From positions 1-50,854 of the forward strand of contig NZ_CAMXWS010000014.1 of assembly GCF_947253065.1 (NCBI RefSeq): a stretch of DNA of 50,854 bases, written 5' to 3'. The notes beneath the pieces were generated by a model. That model saw nothing but the letters and a program-made list of their open reading frames with translations, did no database searches and was not told where the DNA came from. The translations under genes and the position numbers were made by a program. How positions within the stretch are numbered: the stretch's first letter is position 1; every line of letters begins with the position of its first letter. Below are positions 17,336 through 25,737 of this stretch, one piece after another. The stretch is from an uncultured Corynebacterium sp. GTDB taxonomy: Bacteria > Actinomycetota > Actinomycetes > Mycobacteriales > Mycobacteriaceae.

Positions 17336-19096
17336 TTAGAAGTCGCTAACGGCTGCATCGCCGAATAGCCACGTCAGTGCGATCGCACCCGGGTCCGGCA
17401 CATCAGCAGCGGATTCGCCCAGGTAGGAGGCGCGTCCCTTCTTTGCTTGCATACCGCGGGTCGACTTGGCTCCTTCGACAGCGGGGGTATGAATCCCCTC
17501 CAGTACACCCGCGATGGAATCAGAATCAGTGCTCTCAGCGAGTTTCTTCGCCTCACGTGCGGCCGGAGCGAGCGAATCAACGAGTGTGTTGTCGCCTTCC
17601 TTTGCGCCGCCCAGATCAGTGATCGCGTTAAGGGCATTATTCAGACCTGCGGCCAAGGCTGCTGCGAAATCAGTGGCTGTCGCCTCGCGCGAATCAACCT
17701 GTGCCTCGGCGAAAGCACCTGCCATTTCACGGAACATCGTGCCCAGCACTGCACCAGATGTGCCGCCGGCGCGGACCAGCATGCGGTGGGCGAAGAACTC
17801 GAGAACCTCTGCGTCTGTGCCATTCAACGGGGTTTCAATATCGCCGAATGCCGCCTCCAGGTTCTGCCCAAAGTCTCCGTCACCCGCGATACGGTCCAAT
17901 TCGGTCAGATCGTCATAGGACGTACCAAGCCGGTCGGCGAAAGCGCTGAGCCATTCATTCTCGGCGCCCTCATCAGGAGCTTCCTGATCATCGACCATGT
18001 GCGCGGCCGCATAGGAGGGATCAGCCACAACCGCGGGCCAGGCAGGTGCATTCGTCTCAGCATCGATGAGTTCAAGCAGCTCATCATCAACCACCGTGAC
18101 TGTCAGAGAGACACCAGCCATATTCAGGGAAGTGACCAGCGTGCCGACGATCCCGCGACGTACTGTCACACCCAGCTCATCAAGCTGGCGCAGCGCTTCA
18201 CCAAATACAAGATCAAGTTCGAGTTCGCTCGTGCCACCGAGTCCGTTGACCAGCAGCAGAACATCAGAGCCCTTCAGATTGACATCAGCATTCTGCAAAG
18301 ATTCCGCAATCCCGCCTAGCAGCTCACCTACGAGTGCGCGGGCTGACGGTGGCTCGCCCGTCGACGTATCACGGCGCTCCACACCCGGCTCACCATGGAT
18401 GCCAACACCGATTTCGATTTCGCCCTCTTCAAGGTCGAAAGTCTGGCGGTCACTGGTGGGCAGGTGACCAGGCATGAGTGCTACAGCCATGCTGCGTGAT
18501 TGATCCGCTGCGCGCTGGGCAGTCTTCGCAACACTTTCCAGATCATCACCGCGAGCAGCCGCCGCACCGGCGATTTTTTCCACGATGATCGTCGCACCAG
18601 TTCCACGGCGACCTGGCGAGTCATCATCGTCATCGATCTCAGTAGCCGCATCATCGGCGACCGTGACAGTGGCAACGGCTCCATCAACGCTGTTGGCTGC
18701 CACAGAGAAATTCATCACGTCACCCGTGTAGTTCTTCACCACATGGACGACACCTGCACCACGATCAGCCCACTTCGTTGCAGCGGTGATCTGGACAGCA
18801 TTGGGGGAGGTGAACAGCAACCCAGGGCAGGCGGCATCAAGCATGCCTTCGCCAATGAATCCCGCGTGCATCGGTTCATGGCCGGAACCACCACCGGAGA
18901 TCACGGCGACCCGGTCAGCGGGGGCGTTGTCTTCGGTTTCGCGTGACAGCCCGATGAAGCCCCCATCGTGCCACGTCGCCTGCGGATGTGCAGCGACTAA
19001 GCCACCGAGCGCTTCCTCCATGAAGGCGGAGGTGTTATTTCGAAGAGACTTGAATGTTTGATCGCTTTTCGTTCTTTCGTTCGGAGCTTTCGACAT
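17336..19096 (-). CDS. ATP-dependent dihydroxyacetone kinase, DhaK-DhaL fusion
   Basis: This 586-residue fused kinase phosphorylates dihydroxyacetone (possibly also glyceraldehyde) with ATP. The DhaK domain (about residues 30-355) has ISGGGSGHEPMHAGFIGEGM for substrate binding, the VKNYTGDVMNF motif, and the substrate-binding His in GIHGEPG. The DhaL domain (about 385-586) has the nucleotide/Mg motif GDGDFGQNL, GGTSGAVLGTMF and GDNTLVDSL. The single-chain layout is that of ATP-dependent enzymes rather than the three-part PTS type, and no dhaM is nearby. The ATG at 19096 is preceded by TACACT with a seven-base gap and no ribosome binding site. It may be co-transcribed with gcvP downstream, but a metabolic link to glycine cleavage is not obvious. 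Confidence 0.92.
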   Translation of the reverse strand: MSKAPNERTKSDQTFKSLRNNTSAFMEEALGGLVAAHPQATWHDGGFIGLSRETEDNAPADRVAVISGGGSGHEPMHAGFIGEGMLDAACPGLLFTSPNAVQITAATKWADRGAGVVHVVKNYTGDVMNFSVAANSVDGAVATVTVADDAATEIDDDDDSPGRRGTGATIIVEKIAGAAAARGDDLESVAKTAQRAADQSRSMAVALMPGHLPTSDRQTFDLEEGEIEIGVGIHGEPGVERRDTSTGEPPSARALVGELLGGIAESLQNADVNLKGSDVLLLVNGLGGTSELELDLVFGEALRQLDELGVTVRRGIVGTLVTSLNMAGVSLTVTVVDDELLELIDAETNAPAWPAVVADPSYAAAHMVDDQEAPDEGAENEWLSAFADRLGTSYDDLTELDRIAGDGDFGQNLEAAFGDIETPLNGTDAEVLEFFAHRMLVRAGGTSGAVLGTMFREMAGAFAEAQVDSREATATDFAAALAAGLNNALNAITDLGGAKEGDNTLVDSLAPAAREAKKLAESTDSDSIAGVLEGIHTPAVEGAKSTRGMQAKKGRASYLGESAADVPDPGAIALTWLFGDAAVSDF

Positions 19097-19103
19097 AGGG
19101 CCC

Positions 19104-19109
19104 AGTGTA
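19104..19109 (-). promoter_or_regulatory. -10 element TACACT for the dihydroxyacetone kinase
   Basis: TACACT on the minus strand ends seven bases before ATG 19096. It would give a leaderless mRNA and may drive the whole dha-gcv-lip run. Confidence 0.45.
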
Positions 19110-19148
19110 TCGACTGGGCCGAAATGCCGTTGGGGCTTCAACCCAGTG

Positions 19149-19190
19149 AAAAACGACCCCGCACCAACTGCGAAAGTCAGTGCGAGGCCG
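19149..19190 (-). terminator. Terminator of aceF
   Basis: On the minus strand a ~15-bp imperfect stem (CGGCCTCGCACTGACT with AGTTGGTGCGGGGTCG) is followed by TTTTT. It starts 27 bases past the aceF stop and separates aceF from the dihydroxyacetone kinase gene. Confidence 0.8.
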
Positions 19191-19216
19191 TTAAACTTTG
19201 TGCGTTTCCGCTGGTT

Positions 19217-21283
19217 TTAGAGGTCCATGTCGTCCTCGAAGTCAGCTGCCTCGACACGATCCTTGATGGTGGTGACGAAGCGGCCAGCGTCCGCGCCATC
19301 CACGATCTGGTGGTCGTAGGTGAACGGCAGGTAGCACATCTGGCGGATAGCAATGGAGTCAATGCCATCCTCGGTGACGATGACCGGGCGCTTCACAATA
19401 GCGCCGGTACCCAGGATGCCGGACTGCGGCGGGGTGAGGATCGGGGTGTCCATCAGGGCACCAGCCGAACCGATATTGGTCACCGTGAAGGTTGCACCGG
19501 ACAGGTCATCTGGACGGAGCTTCTTGTCACGGGCGCGAGCAGCCAGATCAGCGATGCCCTTAGCGATGTCAGCCAGGGACATGTCCTGTGCCTTCTTCAG
19601 CACCGGCACGAGCAGACCCATCGGGGTATCAACAGCGATACCGATGTTGACGTCCTCGTGGTAGGTGATCTCCTTCGTGTCCTTGTTGTAGGACGCGTTC
19701 ACATTCGGGTGGGAGACCAGTGCCTCAGCGACAGCCTTGACGAAGAACGCCAGGTACGTGATGTTCGCGCCGTGCTTATCGACGAACGCCGGCTTGACCT
19801 GCTTGCGCAGCTCCGCGATGCGGGTGACATCAACTTCCTGCACGTGGGTGAGCTGTGCAGAGGTCTGCAGGGATTCGACCATCTTCGCAGCGGTGATCTC
19901 GCGGATGCGGTTGACCTTTTGCGTGGTGCCAATGAGCTCCTGCTTAGCCGGGTCAACAGCCTTGGTGGACCAACGTGCACGCGGGCCAGATGCCTTCGGT
20001 GCAGAGGTTGCGGAAGCGGAAGCATCAGCAGCCTTGGTGTCTGCTGCTTCAGCGCCGCCCTCAGCAGCTGCGAGGACATCCTGCTTGCGGATACGGCCAC
20101 CGACGCCGGTGCCCTCCACGCTGTTCAGGTCAACACCGTGCTTGTCAGCCAGCTTGCGCACCAGCGGGGTGACGTACGGGACCTTGCCGCCGTTGTTCAC
20201 CTTGGTGGAGGTAGTAGCAGAGGAGGTGGATTCAGCTTTCGGAGCAGCAGGCTCCGGCTTCTTCTCTTCCTTCTGCTCCTCCTGCTTCGGTGCCGGAGCT
20301 TCCTCTTCCTTGGGCTCTTCTGCCGGCTCTTCCTCGACGATTGCGTCAGCGTCGCCGATGATCACGATGGCCTCACCGACCTCGACGGTGTCGTCTTCCT
20401 CAGCCAGGATCTCGATGATGGTGCCCTCGACCGGGGACGGGATCTCGGTGTCGACCTTGTCGGTGGAGACCTCAAGCAGTGGCTCGTCGACTGCGACGGT
20501 GTCGCCGACTTCCTTCAACCAGGTGGTGATGGTGCCCTCGGTGACAGACTCGCCGAGCTCCGGCATCTCAACCTTGGTGCCTGCAGCAGAACCTCCGGAC
20601 TTCTTCGGCGCGGAAGCAGGCTTCTCTTCCTGCTTCGGAGCCTCAGCCTTTTCCTCTTCAACATCGTCAGAAGAATCGGCGGAGCCGGATGCGACAGCAT
20701 CAGCGTCACCGACGCGGGCGATGACTTCGCCGACCTCGACGGTGTCGTCTTCTTCGGCGAGGATTTCAACCAGGGTGCCTGCGACCGGGGACGGGATCTC
20801 GGTGTCGACCTTGTCGGTGGAGACCTCAAGCAACGGCTCGTCGACCTCAACCTCGTCGCCGACTTCCTTCAACCAGGTGGTGATGGTGCCCTCAGTGACG
20901 GACTCACCCAGTTCCGGCATCTCCACATCAGTTGCGGAGCCCGAGCCACCGGACTTCTTCGCCGGGGCAGCTTCAGCCTTTTCTTCCTTCTCTGCCGGGG
21001 CTTCCTCGGCAGAATCAGCGGAGCCGCTCTCTGCCGGCTTCTCGCCCTCATCGCCAACGACGGCGATGACTTCGCCGACCTCGACGGTATCGTCTTCCTC
21101 TGCCTTGATCTCCAGCAGAACGCCCGAAACGGGCGATGGGATCTCGGTGTCAACCTTGTCGGTGGAGACCTCGAGCAAGGGTTCGTCGACCTCGACGGTG
21201 TCGCCGACTTCCTTCAGCCACGTCGTGATTGTGCCTTCGGTGACCGATTCGCCCAGCTCGGGCATCTCTACAGAGTGAGCCAT
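19217..21283 (-). CDS. aceF: Dihydrolipoamide acetyltransferase, pyruvate dehydrogenase E2 with three lipoyl domains
   Basis: AceF is the E2 core of pyruvate dehydrogenase; in corynebacteria it is also thought to join a mixed complex with the 2-oxoglutarate dehydrogenase OdhA. The 688-residue protein has three lipoyl domains at about residues 3-78, 118-196 and 237-313, each with the motif STDKVDTEIPSPV and lipoyl lysines Lys43, Lys158 and Lys276. They are joined by Ala/Pro/Glu/Lys-rich linkers. The E3-binding domain covers about 369-405 (YVTPLVRKLADKHGVDL), and the acyltransferase domain ends with DHQIVDG (His658, Asp662). Three lipoyl domains match Corynebacterium glutamicum AceF. An AGAGGAG site lies eleven bases before the ATG. 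It depends on LipB and LipA, encoded downstream. Confidence 0.97.
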   Translation of the reverse strand: MAHSVEMPELGESVTEGTITTWLKEVGDTVEVDEPLLEVSTDKVDTEIPSPVSGVLLEIKAEEDDTVEVGEVIAVVGDEGEKPAESGSADSAEEAPAEKEEKAEAAPAKKSGGSGSATDVEMPELGESVTEGTITTWLKEVGDEVEVDEPLLEVSTDKVDTEIPSPVAGTLVEILAEEDDTVEVGEVIARVGDADAVASGSADSSDDVEEEKAEAPKQEEKPASAPKKSGGSAAGTKVEMPELGESVTEGTITTWLKEVGDTVAVDEPLLEVSTDKVDTEIPSPVEGTIIEILAEEDDTVEVGEAIVIIGDADAIVEEEPAEEPKEEEAPAPKQEEQKEEKKPEPAAPKAESTSSATTSTKVNNGGKVPYVTPLVRKLADKHGVDLNSVEGTGVGGRIRKQDVLAAAEGGAEAADTKAADASASATSAPKASGPRARWSTKAVDPAKQELIGTTQKVNRIREITAAKMVESLQTSAQLTHVQEVDVTRIAELRKQVKPAFVDKHGANITYLAFFVKAVAEALVSHPNVNASYNKDTKEITYHEDVNIGIAVDTPMGLLVPVLKKAQDMSLADIAKGIADLAARARDKKLRPDDLSGATFTVTNIGSAGALMDTPILTPPQSGILGTGAIVKRPVIVTEDGIDSIAIRQMCYLPFTYDHQIVDGADAGRFVTTIKDRVEAADFEDDMDL
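20345..21277 (-). repeat. Threefold repeat encoding the lipoyl domains
   Basis: Three copies of about 230 bp lie at roughly 21050-21277, 20696-20932 and 20345-20575, separated by ~120 bp of linker-coding sequence. The second and third are close at the DNA level, sharing long identical stretches around the region encoding GTITTWLKEVGD. Confidence 0.9.
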
Positions 21284-21400
21284 GGTTGTTGAGTCTCCTC
21301 TAAAACTTGCAGACGTTAATTCGACACCAGCGTACCCGCTTGATCGTAGATCCGCGTTTCGGTGATGCCTTGTTGGTGGTTATTCGCCATTAGTTGTGGG

Positions 21401-21419
21401 CACTCTCACACTGAGAGTG
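21401..21419. promoter_or_regulatory. Perfect 19-bp inverted repeat between aceF and the next gene
   Basis: Arms CACTCTCA and TGAGAGTG are separated by CAC. It lies 42 bp upstream of the TATGAT element of the small gene at 21474 and 118 bp upstream of aceF, so it could be an operator for either. Confidence 0.5.
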
Positions 21420-21460
21420 GAAAAAGAATTTGGAATAGGAGTACCGCTTACTGGTCCTTA

Positions 21461-21466
21461 TATGAT
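21461..21466 (+). promoter_or_regulatory. -10 element TATGAT for the small conserved gene
   Basis: TATGAT ends seven bases before GTG 21474, the usual spacing of a leaderless start. In-frame ATGs at 21462 and 21465 overlap the element and are unlikely to be transcribed. Confidence 0.5.
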
Positions 21467-21473
21467 GTGGTGC

Positions 21474-21857
21474 GTGTTCAATCTCTTCGGATCTCGCAAA
21501 AAGAACTCGCCGATCAAGCCACCACGCGGCCCCGGCGAGACCGTGCGGCCTGAAGATGCCCAGTATTTGAAGGAATGGGCAGCAAACTACGACTTCGTTG
21601 AGGGCTATGTTGAGCCGGAGACCCTGGTCAACGAGATGTCCGTCGTGCTCGTCGCCGAGAACGGGGAATTCACGCGCCGTCGCATCGGCGGGCCCAAAGG
21701 CATTGATGCGGTGAGCAAGCTATTGGGCATTTCGCTTTACGACGTCGAGGAGACCGGTTACCCCGACCGCATGCGCAAACGCATGGAGCAGGAGAGAATC
21801 CTGCGCAAGCGTGCTGAACAAAGAGAACGCCGCGCCCGGTTTGAGCGCGGCGAGTAG
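21474..21857 (+). CDS. Small conserved protein of unknown function
   Basis: This is a protein of about 127 residues with a short N-terminus (FNLFGSRKKNSPIKPPRGPG), a central mixed segment (EDAQYLKEWAANYDFVEGYVEPETL...MSVVLVAENGEFTRRRIGGPKG) and a highly charged Arg/Glu-rich helical C-terminus. It has no signal peptide or membrane segment. I do not recognise a characterised family. The GTG at 21474 is chosen for the TATGAT element seven bases upstream. Upstream in-frame starts at 21396 and 21462 are possible, but the first would put the perfect inverted repeat at 21401 inside the coding region. It is divergent from aceF and convergent with pepA. Confidence 0.75.
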   Translation: MFNLFGSRKKNSPIKPPRGPGETVRPEDAQYLKEWAANYDFVEGYVEPETLVNEMSVVLVAENGEFTRRRIGGPKGIDAVSKLLGISLYDVEETGYPDRMRKRMEQERILRKRAEQRERRARFERGE

Positions 21858-21888
21858 ATCTCAAGCGGGAGAGATCCTTTAGTTCTTT
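21857..21888 (+). terminator. Probable terminator after the small conserved gene
   Basis: GATCTC and GAGATC are separated by eight bases and followed by CTTTAGTTCTTT. A second GC-rich repeat, CGCCGCGC/GCGCGGCG, lies just upstream inside the last codons. Confidence 0.5.
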
Positions 21889-21904
21889 AGAAGGCTAGAG
21901 AGTT

Positions 21905-23416
21905 CTAGTTCTTCTGTGGATTCTGCAGTGAACGGATGGTTTCCACCAGCGTTCGCACCGGAACACCAGTAGCACGAGAAGGCGTGAAGCCGTAGGCGCC
22001 ACCGCTATTCCAGGCTGGGCTGGCGATATCTACGTGCGCCCATTCGATGTCCTCGCCGACGAAGCGGGACAGGTAGGTGCCGGCGAATTCCATGCCCCCG
22101 AAGCGATCGCTGTTGGCATTCTTCAAATCAGCAACCTTTGACGCGATTTCTTCTTCATGCTCTTCAAGCAGCGGCATTGCCCAACCTGGCTCATCAAGCT
22201 CGCGGGCGGTCGCAGCGATCGCATCGCGTAGCTCATCGCTGCCCATCACACCGAAGGTGCGCTTGCCCAGTGCGACCATCTGCGCGCCGGTCAACGTAGA
22301 AGTCTCAATGAGGTGGGTGGGAGAGTTCTCGCAGGCGCGGGCAATCGCGTCGGCAAGCACGAGGCGGCCCTCCGCATCAGTATTGATGACCTCACTGGTG
22401 ATTCCGCCGTAGTGAGTGATCACATCGCCCGGACGCTGCGCGGAACCAGACGGCATGTTCTCCGCCATCGGCATCCATGCCTCCACGCGCACCGGCAGGT
22501 TGAGGGCAGCGACAGCGCACGCCGTGGCGAGCACCGCAGCAGAGCCACCCATGTCCATGACCATCTGTTCCATGCCGGAGGACGGCTTGATGGAGATACC
22601 ACCCGAGTCGAAGGTAATGCCCTTGCCCACCAGCGCCACAGAAGAATCCGCCGAGGCAGTCTTTGGAGCCCAGGAAAGGTGAACCAACCGCGGCGGGTGC
22701 TCAGAGCCCTGGCCAACAGCGGTGATACCACCAAAGCCCTGCTCAGCCAGCTGATTTTCATCCAGAATTTCCACGTCCAGGCCAGCCGAGGTTGCTACCT
22801 GTTCCGCGTAGTTGGCGTAGACCTCCGGGTAAAGCAGATTCGACGGGGTATTCACGAGGTCACGGGCAAGTGCGACTGCGTGGCCAAGAGTGGCTGCAGT
22901 TTCAAATTCTTCACGGTCGTCCTCGGTGCCGATCACGGTGATCGTGGCAGTCGAAGCAGTAGTTTCCTGTCCATCCTGCTCGTCGCTGTCAGCCCGGCTC
23001 TTTAGGCCGGAGTAAACATAGCCACCAAGCAGAAGGCCCTCAACAATGGCACCGACACCAAACTCGCCGGAGATGACAGCGCGGTCAACGCCCTTCAGCG
23101 AGCGTGAAGCAACACCTAGTGCGCGACGAACCGACGTAGCTGTTGTCTCCTCGCCCAGACCGATAGCGAGATACACCTCGCCGTCCACGGCTACCTTGGT
23201 GAGCTCACCGTGAGAGCCCTTCGCGCCAACTGCTTCAAGGGCCTCGAGCAGACCGTTTGGAGTGAGCACCGATACCGGCAGCTCCAGCGAGTCGCCCTGG
23301 GCGATGGGGATGATGCGCGCTGCACCGTCGATAAGCGTGCTATCAGCGGAAGTAGCGAATTCCACGTTTGGCAATGAGCCGTGGGAGGGAAGAACACCGG
23401 TGGTGTGCGGAAGCAT
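21905..23416 (-). CDS. pepA: Leucyl aminopeptidase (M17 family)
   Basis: PepA is a cytoplasmic di-metal aminopeptidase that removes N-terminal residues from peptides. The 503-residue protein has a variable N-terminal domain with a short acidic insertion (DSDEQDGQETT). The C-terminal catalytic domain carries the metal and catalytic motifs VGKGITFDSGGISIKPS and the M17 signature NTDAEGRLVLADA. The ATG at 23416 follows AAGGAG by ten bases. Its 3' end converges on the small conserved gene, and its 5' end is divergent from ilvE, about 116 bp away. Confidence 0.95.
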   Translation of the reverse strand: MLPHTTGVLPSHGSLPNVEFATSADSTLIDGAARIIPIAQGDSLELPVSVLTPNGLLEALEAVGAKGSHGELTKVAVDGEVYLAIGLGEETTATSVRRALGVASRSLKGVDRAVISGEFGVGAIVEGLLLGGYVYSGLKSRADSDEQDGQETTASTATITVIGTEDDREEFETAATLGHAVALARDLVNTPSNLLYPEVYANYAEQVATSAGLDVEILDENQLAEQGFGGITAVGQGSEHPPRLVHLSWAPKTASADSSVALVGKGITFDSGGISIKPSSGMEQMVMDMGGSAAVLATACAVAALNLPVRVEAWMPMAENMPSGSAQRPGDVITHYGGITSEVINTDAEGRLVLADAIARACENSPTHLIETSTLTGAQMVALGKRTFGVMGSDELRDAIAATARELDEPGWAMPLLEEHEEEIASKVADLKNANSDRFGGMEFAGTYLSRFVGEDIEWAHVDIASPAWNSGGAYGFTPSRATGVPVRTLVETIRSLQNPQKN

Positions 23417-23518
23417 TGACTACATACTCCTTTGCGAATTTGTTCAACGCGACTGTTATTCGGGGCCGATCCTACGTGAGCGGGGGAGCAAACCGGCCGC
23501 GGCGTCGGAGTGCGGGCG

Positions 23519-23524
23519 TATGCT
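23519..23524 (+). promoter_or_regulatory. -10 element TATGCT for ilvE
   Basis: TATGCT ends eight bases before the ilvE ATG at 23533, and no ribosome binding site precedes it. Confidence 0.45.
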
Positions 23525-23532
23525 TAGACAGC

Positions 23533-24645
23533 ATGACGAATTTGGAATTCACCGTGCAGAAAAACGAAAACCCGGCGACTGATCAACAGCGCGCAGAAAT
23601 TCTTGCTGACCCAAAATTTGGCAAGAAATTCACCGACCACATGGTCGCCATTGACTGGACGGAAGAAAAGGGCTGGCACAACGCTCGCGTGGAGCCGTAC
23701 TCGACCATCGAATTCGACCCGGCTTCCATGGTCTTCCACTATGGCCAGGCAATCTTCGAGGGCCTGAAAGCCTACCGCCAGCCGGATGGCTCGATCGCGA
23801 CCTTCCGCCCGGAGGAAAACGCTCGCCGTATGCAGAATTCCGCAGAGCGTCTTGCCATGCCGCAGCTGCCGGAGGACCTCTTCTTGGAGTCCCTGCGTCA
23901 GCTCGTTGATATTGATCAGGCATGGGTCCCGCAAGCAGGCGGCGAAGCAGCGCTGTACCTGCGTCCATTTATGATCTCGACTGAGGTTGGCCTGGGCGTT
24001 CACCCAGCGCATACCTATACCTACTATCTCATCGCTTCACCCGCTGGCGCTTACTTCGCAGGCGGCATCAAACCGGTCAAGGTGTGGATCTCGGAAGACT
24101 ATGTCCGTGCCGCGCCGGGCGGAACCGGTGCCGCGAAGTTCGCGGGCAATTACGCAGCTTCCCTCCTCGCACAGGCTCAGGCAGAGGAAAAGGGCTGCGA
24201 TCAGGTTGTGTGGCTCGATGCGATCGACCGCACCTACATCGAAGAGATGGGTGGCATGAACCTCATGTTCGTCTACGGCTCGGATGCAAACAACATCAAG
24301 GTTGTCACCCCGGCACTGTCCGGCTCCTTGCTGCCGGGCATCACGCGTGAATCTTTGCTGCAGGTCGCTGAGGACATGGGCTATGCCACCGAGCAGGTCC
24401 GCATTTCTGTCGACGATTGGAAGAACGATGTCGCCGACGGCAAGCTGACCGAATCCTTGGCTTGTGGCACCGCAGCTGTTATCACCCCGGTTGGTCACGT
24501 CGTGGGCAATGACATTGACTTCACCGTCAACGGCAATGAGGCCGGCGAGGTCACCATGGCGCTGCGTGAGCGCCTGACTCAGATCCAGCGCGGCGAATTC
24601 AAAGACACCCACGGGTGGTTGCACACCCTGGTTCCCGCTAACTAG
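23533..24645 (+). CDS. ilvE: Branched-chain amino acid aminotransferase
   Basis: IlvE is the PLP-dependent, last step of leucine, isoleucine and valine synthesis, with glutamate as amino donor. The 370-residue protein has fold-type IV features: HYGQAIFEGLKAYR near the active site, YLRPFMISTE, the PLP lysine in AAKFAGNYAAS, EEMGGMNL, and ACGTAAVITPVG binding the cofactor phosphate. The ATG at 23533 is chosen because TATGCT lies eight bases upstream and the product begins TNLEFTVQ like the C. glutamicum protein; the frame extends upstream to 23368 but would overlap pepA. A strong terminator follows. Confidence 0.96.
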   Translation: MTNLEFTVQKNENPATDQQRAEILADPKFGKKFTDHMVAIDWTEEKGWHNARVEPYSTIEFDPASMVFHYGQAIFEGLKAYRQPDGSIATFRPEENARRMQNSAERLAMPQLPEDLFLESLRQLVDIDQAWVPQAGGEAALYLRPFMISTEVGLGVHPAHTYTYYLIASPAGAYFAGGIKPVKVWISEDYVRAAPGGTGAAKFAGNYAASLLAQAQAEEKGCDQVVWLDAIDRTYIEEMGGMNLMFVYGSDANNIKVVTPALSGSLLPGITRESLLQVAEDMGYATEQVRISVDDWKNDVADGKLTESLACGTAAVITPVGHVVGNDIDFTVNGNEAGEVTMALRERLTQIQRGEFKDTHGWLHTLVPAN

Positions 24646-24675
24646 TAGGTAAGCATTGCTTATTAGCGACGTGGG

Positions 24676-24719
24676 CCCCGCAGCTCAGACCTAGTTCTGC
24701 CCTGCGGGGTTTTGTTCTT
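24676..24719 (+). terminator. Terminator of ilvE, overlapping the cobT 3' end
   Basis: CCCCGCAG and CTGCGGGG enclose an 18-base loop and are followed by TTTTGTTCTT. Its right arm and T-run lie inside the last codons of the convergent cobT gene. Confidence 0.85.
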
Positions 24720-25719
24720 GAGAGCACATTTCATCTGACACAAGATCAACAGCCGCGGTGAGCAGAGGCAGAACAGCGGCACCACCTGCGCCCTGTCCCG
24801 TGGTCATGTCAAGAGCAGCCACCGGGGTCAGGTCGAGAGCCTGTAGGCACACAATGTGGCACGGCTCGTTGCTGAGCTGGCCCGCGACCAGCCATTCCTT
24901 CACACCGGGGGCAAGACGCTCGGCGACGTAGGCGGCGGTTGCGGGGAATGCGCCGTCGATAAGCACTGGCGTTTTGCGCGTGGCGCATTGTGCGATGAAC
25001 GCGGTGAGCGCAACGAAATCGGGCGACGAAATGCGCCTGATTACCTCGGCCACATCATCATGAAGATCGCGGACGCGGAACATCGCATCGCGCACAGCCG
25101 TGACCTTGACCTTCCACGTCTCATCATTGATTCCGCTGCCGCGACCGACCGCAGCGACTGGTTCAGTGAATGTGAGTGCGCCTAGAATCGCCGCGCCGAC
25201 AGTGGTGTTTCCAACCCCAATATCGCCGACAACAGCGAAATCGCAGCCCGAATCAATCGCTTTATCCGCAGTGGTGATGCCGAGTTCCGCCGCCTGACGG
25301 AATTCCTCTTCACTCATCGCGTCTTCAACATCAATCGCGCCTGCGCCAGAACGAATCCGAGCAGTAGGTTCATTCAGGCTCACTCGAACCAGCTCAACTG
25401 GGGCATCTGCGAGACGAGCCAGAGTGTTTACCGGAGCAGCACCAGCATCAATCTCATCGGCCTGGACCACCGATGCTTCCGGGGTGAACGCAGAAACTCC
25501 ACGTGCTGCGACACCATGGTCGCCAGCGAAAACGACTACCCGAGGGTGAGTGATCGGCCGTGGGGGAGCCTCACTTTGCCGGCCGGCGACCCATGCGCCG
25601 AGCGCAGCGAGCCGGCCGAAAGACACCCCGCGCGGATTTTGCGTCATGGCAGCCTTGACTGCTGACTCCACCGAAGCATCAGGGGTGGGAATAGGACCGA
25701 ATTCCAGCGACACGCTCAT
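24691..25719 (-). CDS. cobT: Nicotinate-nucleotide-dimethylbenzimidazole phosphoribosyltransferase
   Basis: CobT activates the lower ligand of cobalamin by making alpha-ribazole phosphate from nicotinate mononucleotide and dimethylbenzimidazole. The 342-residue protein has VVVFAGDHGVAARGVSAF near the start, GDIGVGNTTVGAAI in the centre, and a SNEPCHI segment that supplies the likely catalytic glutamate. No other cobalamin genes are in the window, so its partners (cobU, cobS) are elsewhere, or the gene may serve salvage. The start lies 18 bases past the DUF3043 stop, with only a weak GGGAA site, so it is probably co-transcribed with that gene. Its last codons carry the ilvE terminator. Confidence 0.93.
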   Translation of the reverse strand: MSVSLEFGPIPTPDASVESAVKAAMTQNPRGVSFGRLAALGAWVAGRQSEAPPRPITHPRVVVFAGDHGVAARGVSAFTPEASVVQADEIDAGAAPVNTLARLADAPVELVRVSLNEPTARIRSGAGAIDVEDAMSEEEFRQAAELGITTADKAIDSGCDFAVVGDIGVGNTTVGAAILGALTFTEPVAAVGRGSGINDETWKVKVTAVRDAMFRVRDLHDDVAEVIRRISSPDFVALTAFIAQCATRKTPVLIDGAFPATAAYVAERLAPGVKEWLVAGQLSNEPCHIVCLQALDLTPVAALDMTTGQGAGGAAVLPLLTAAVDLVSDEMCSQEQNPAGQN

Positions 25720-25737
25720 GCTGTGTGTTCCCGTGAA

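Noticed and set aside
20345..21277. Evenly spaced repeats that could suggest a CRISPR-like or tandem array
   Set aside because: They are in-frame lipoyl-domain coding repeats of aceF, far too long for CRISPR repeats.
19058..21292. 744-aa and 513-aa open frames opposite aceF, with striking Ser/Thr and Leu/Arg repeats
   Set aside because: The repeats are only the reverse reading of the three lipoyl-domain repeats and acidic linkers.
23368..23532. 55-residue N-terminal extension of IlvE
   Set aside because: It overlaps the pepA start region and reads through the TATGCT promoter element; relatives begin at the chosen ATG.
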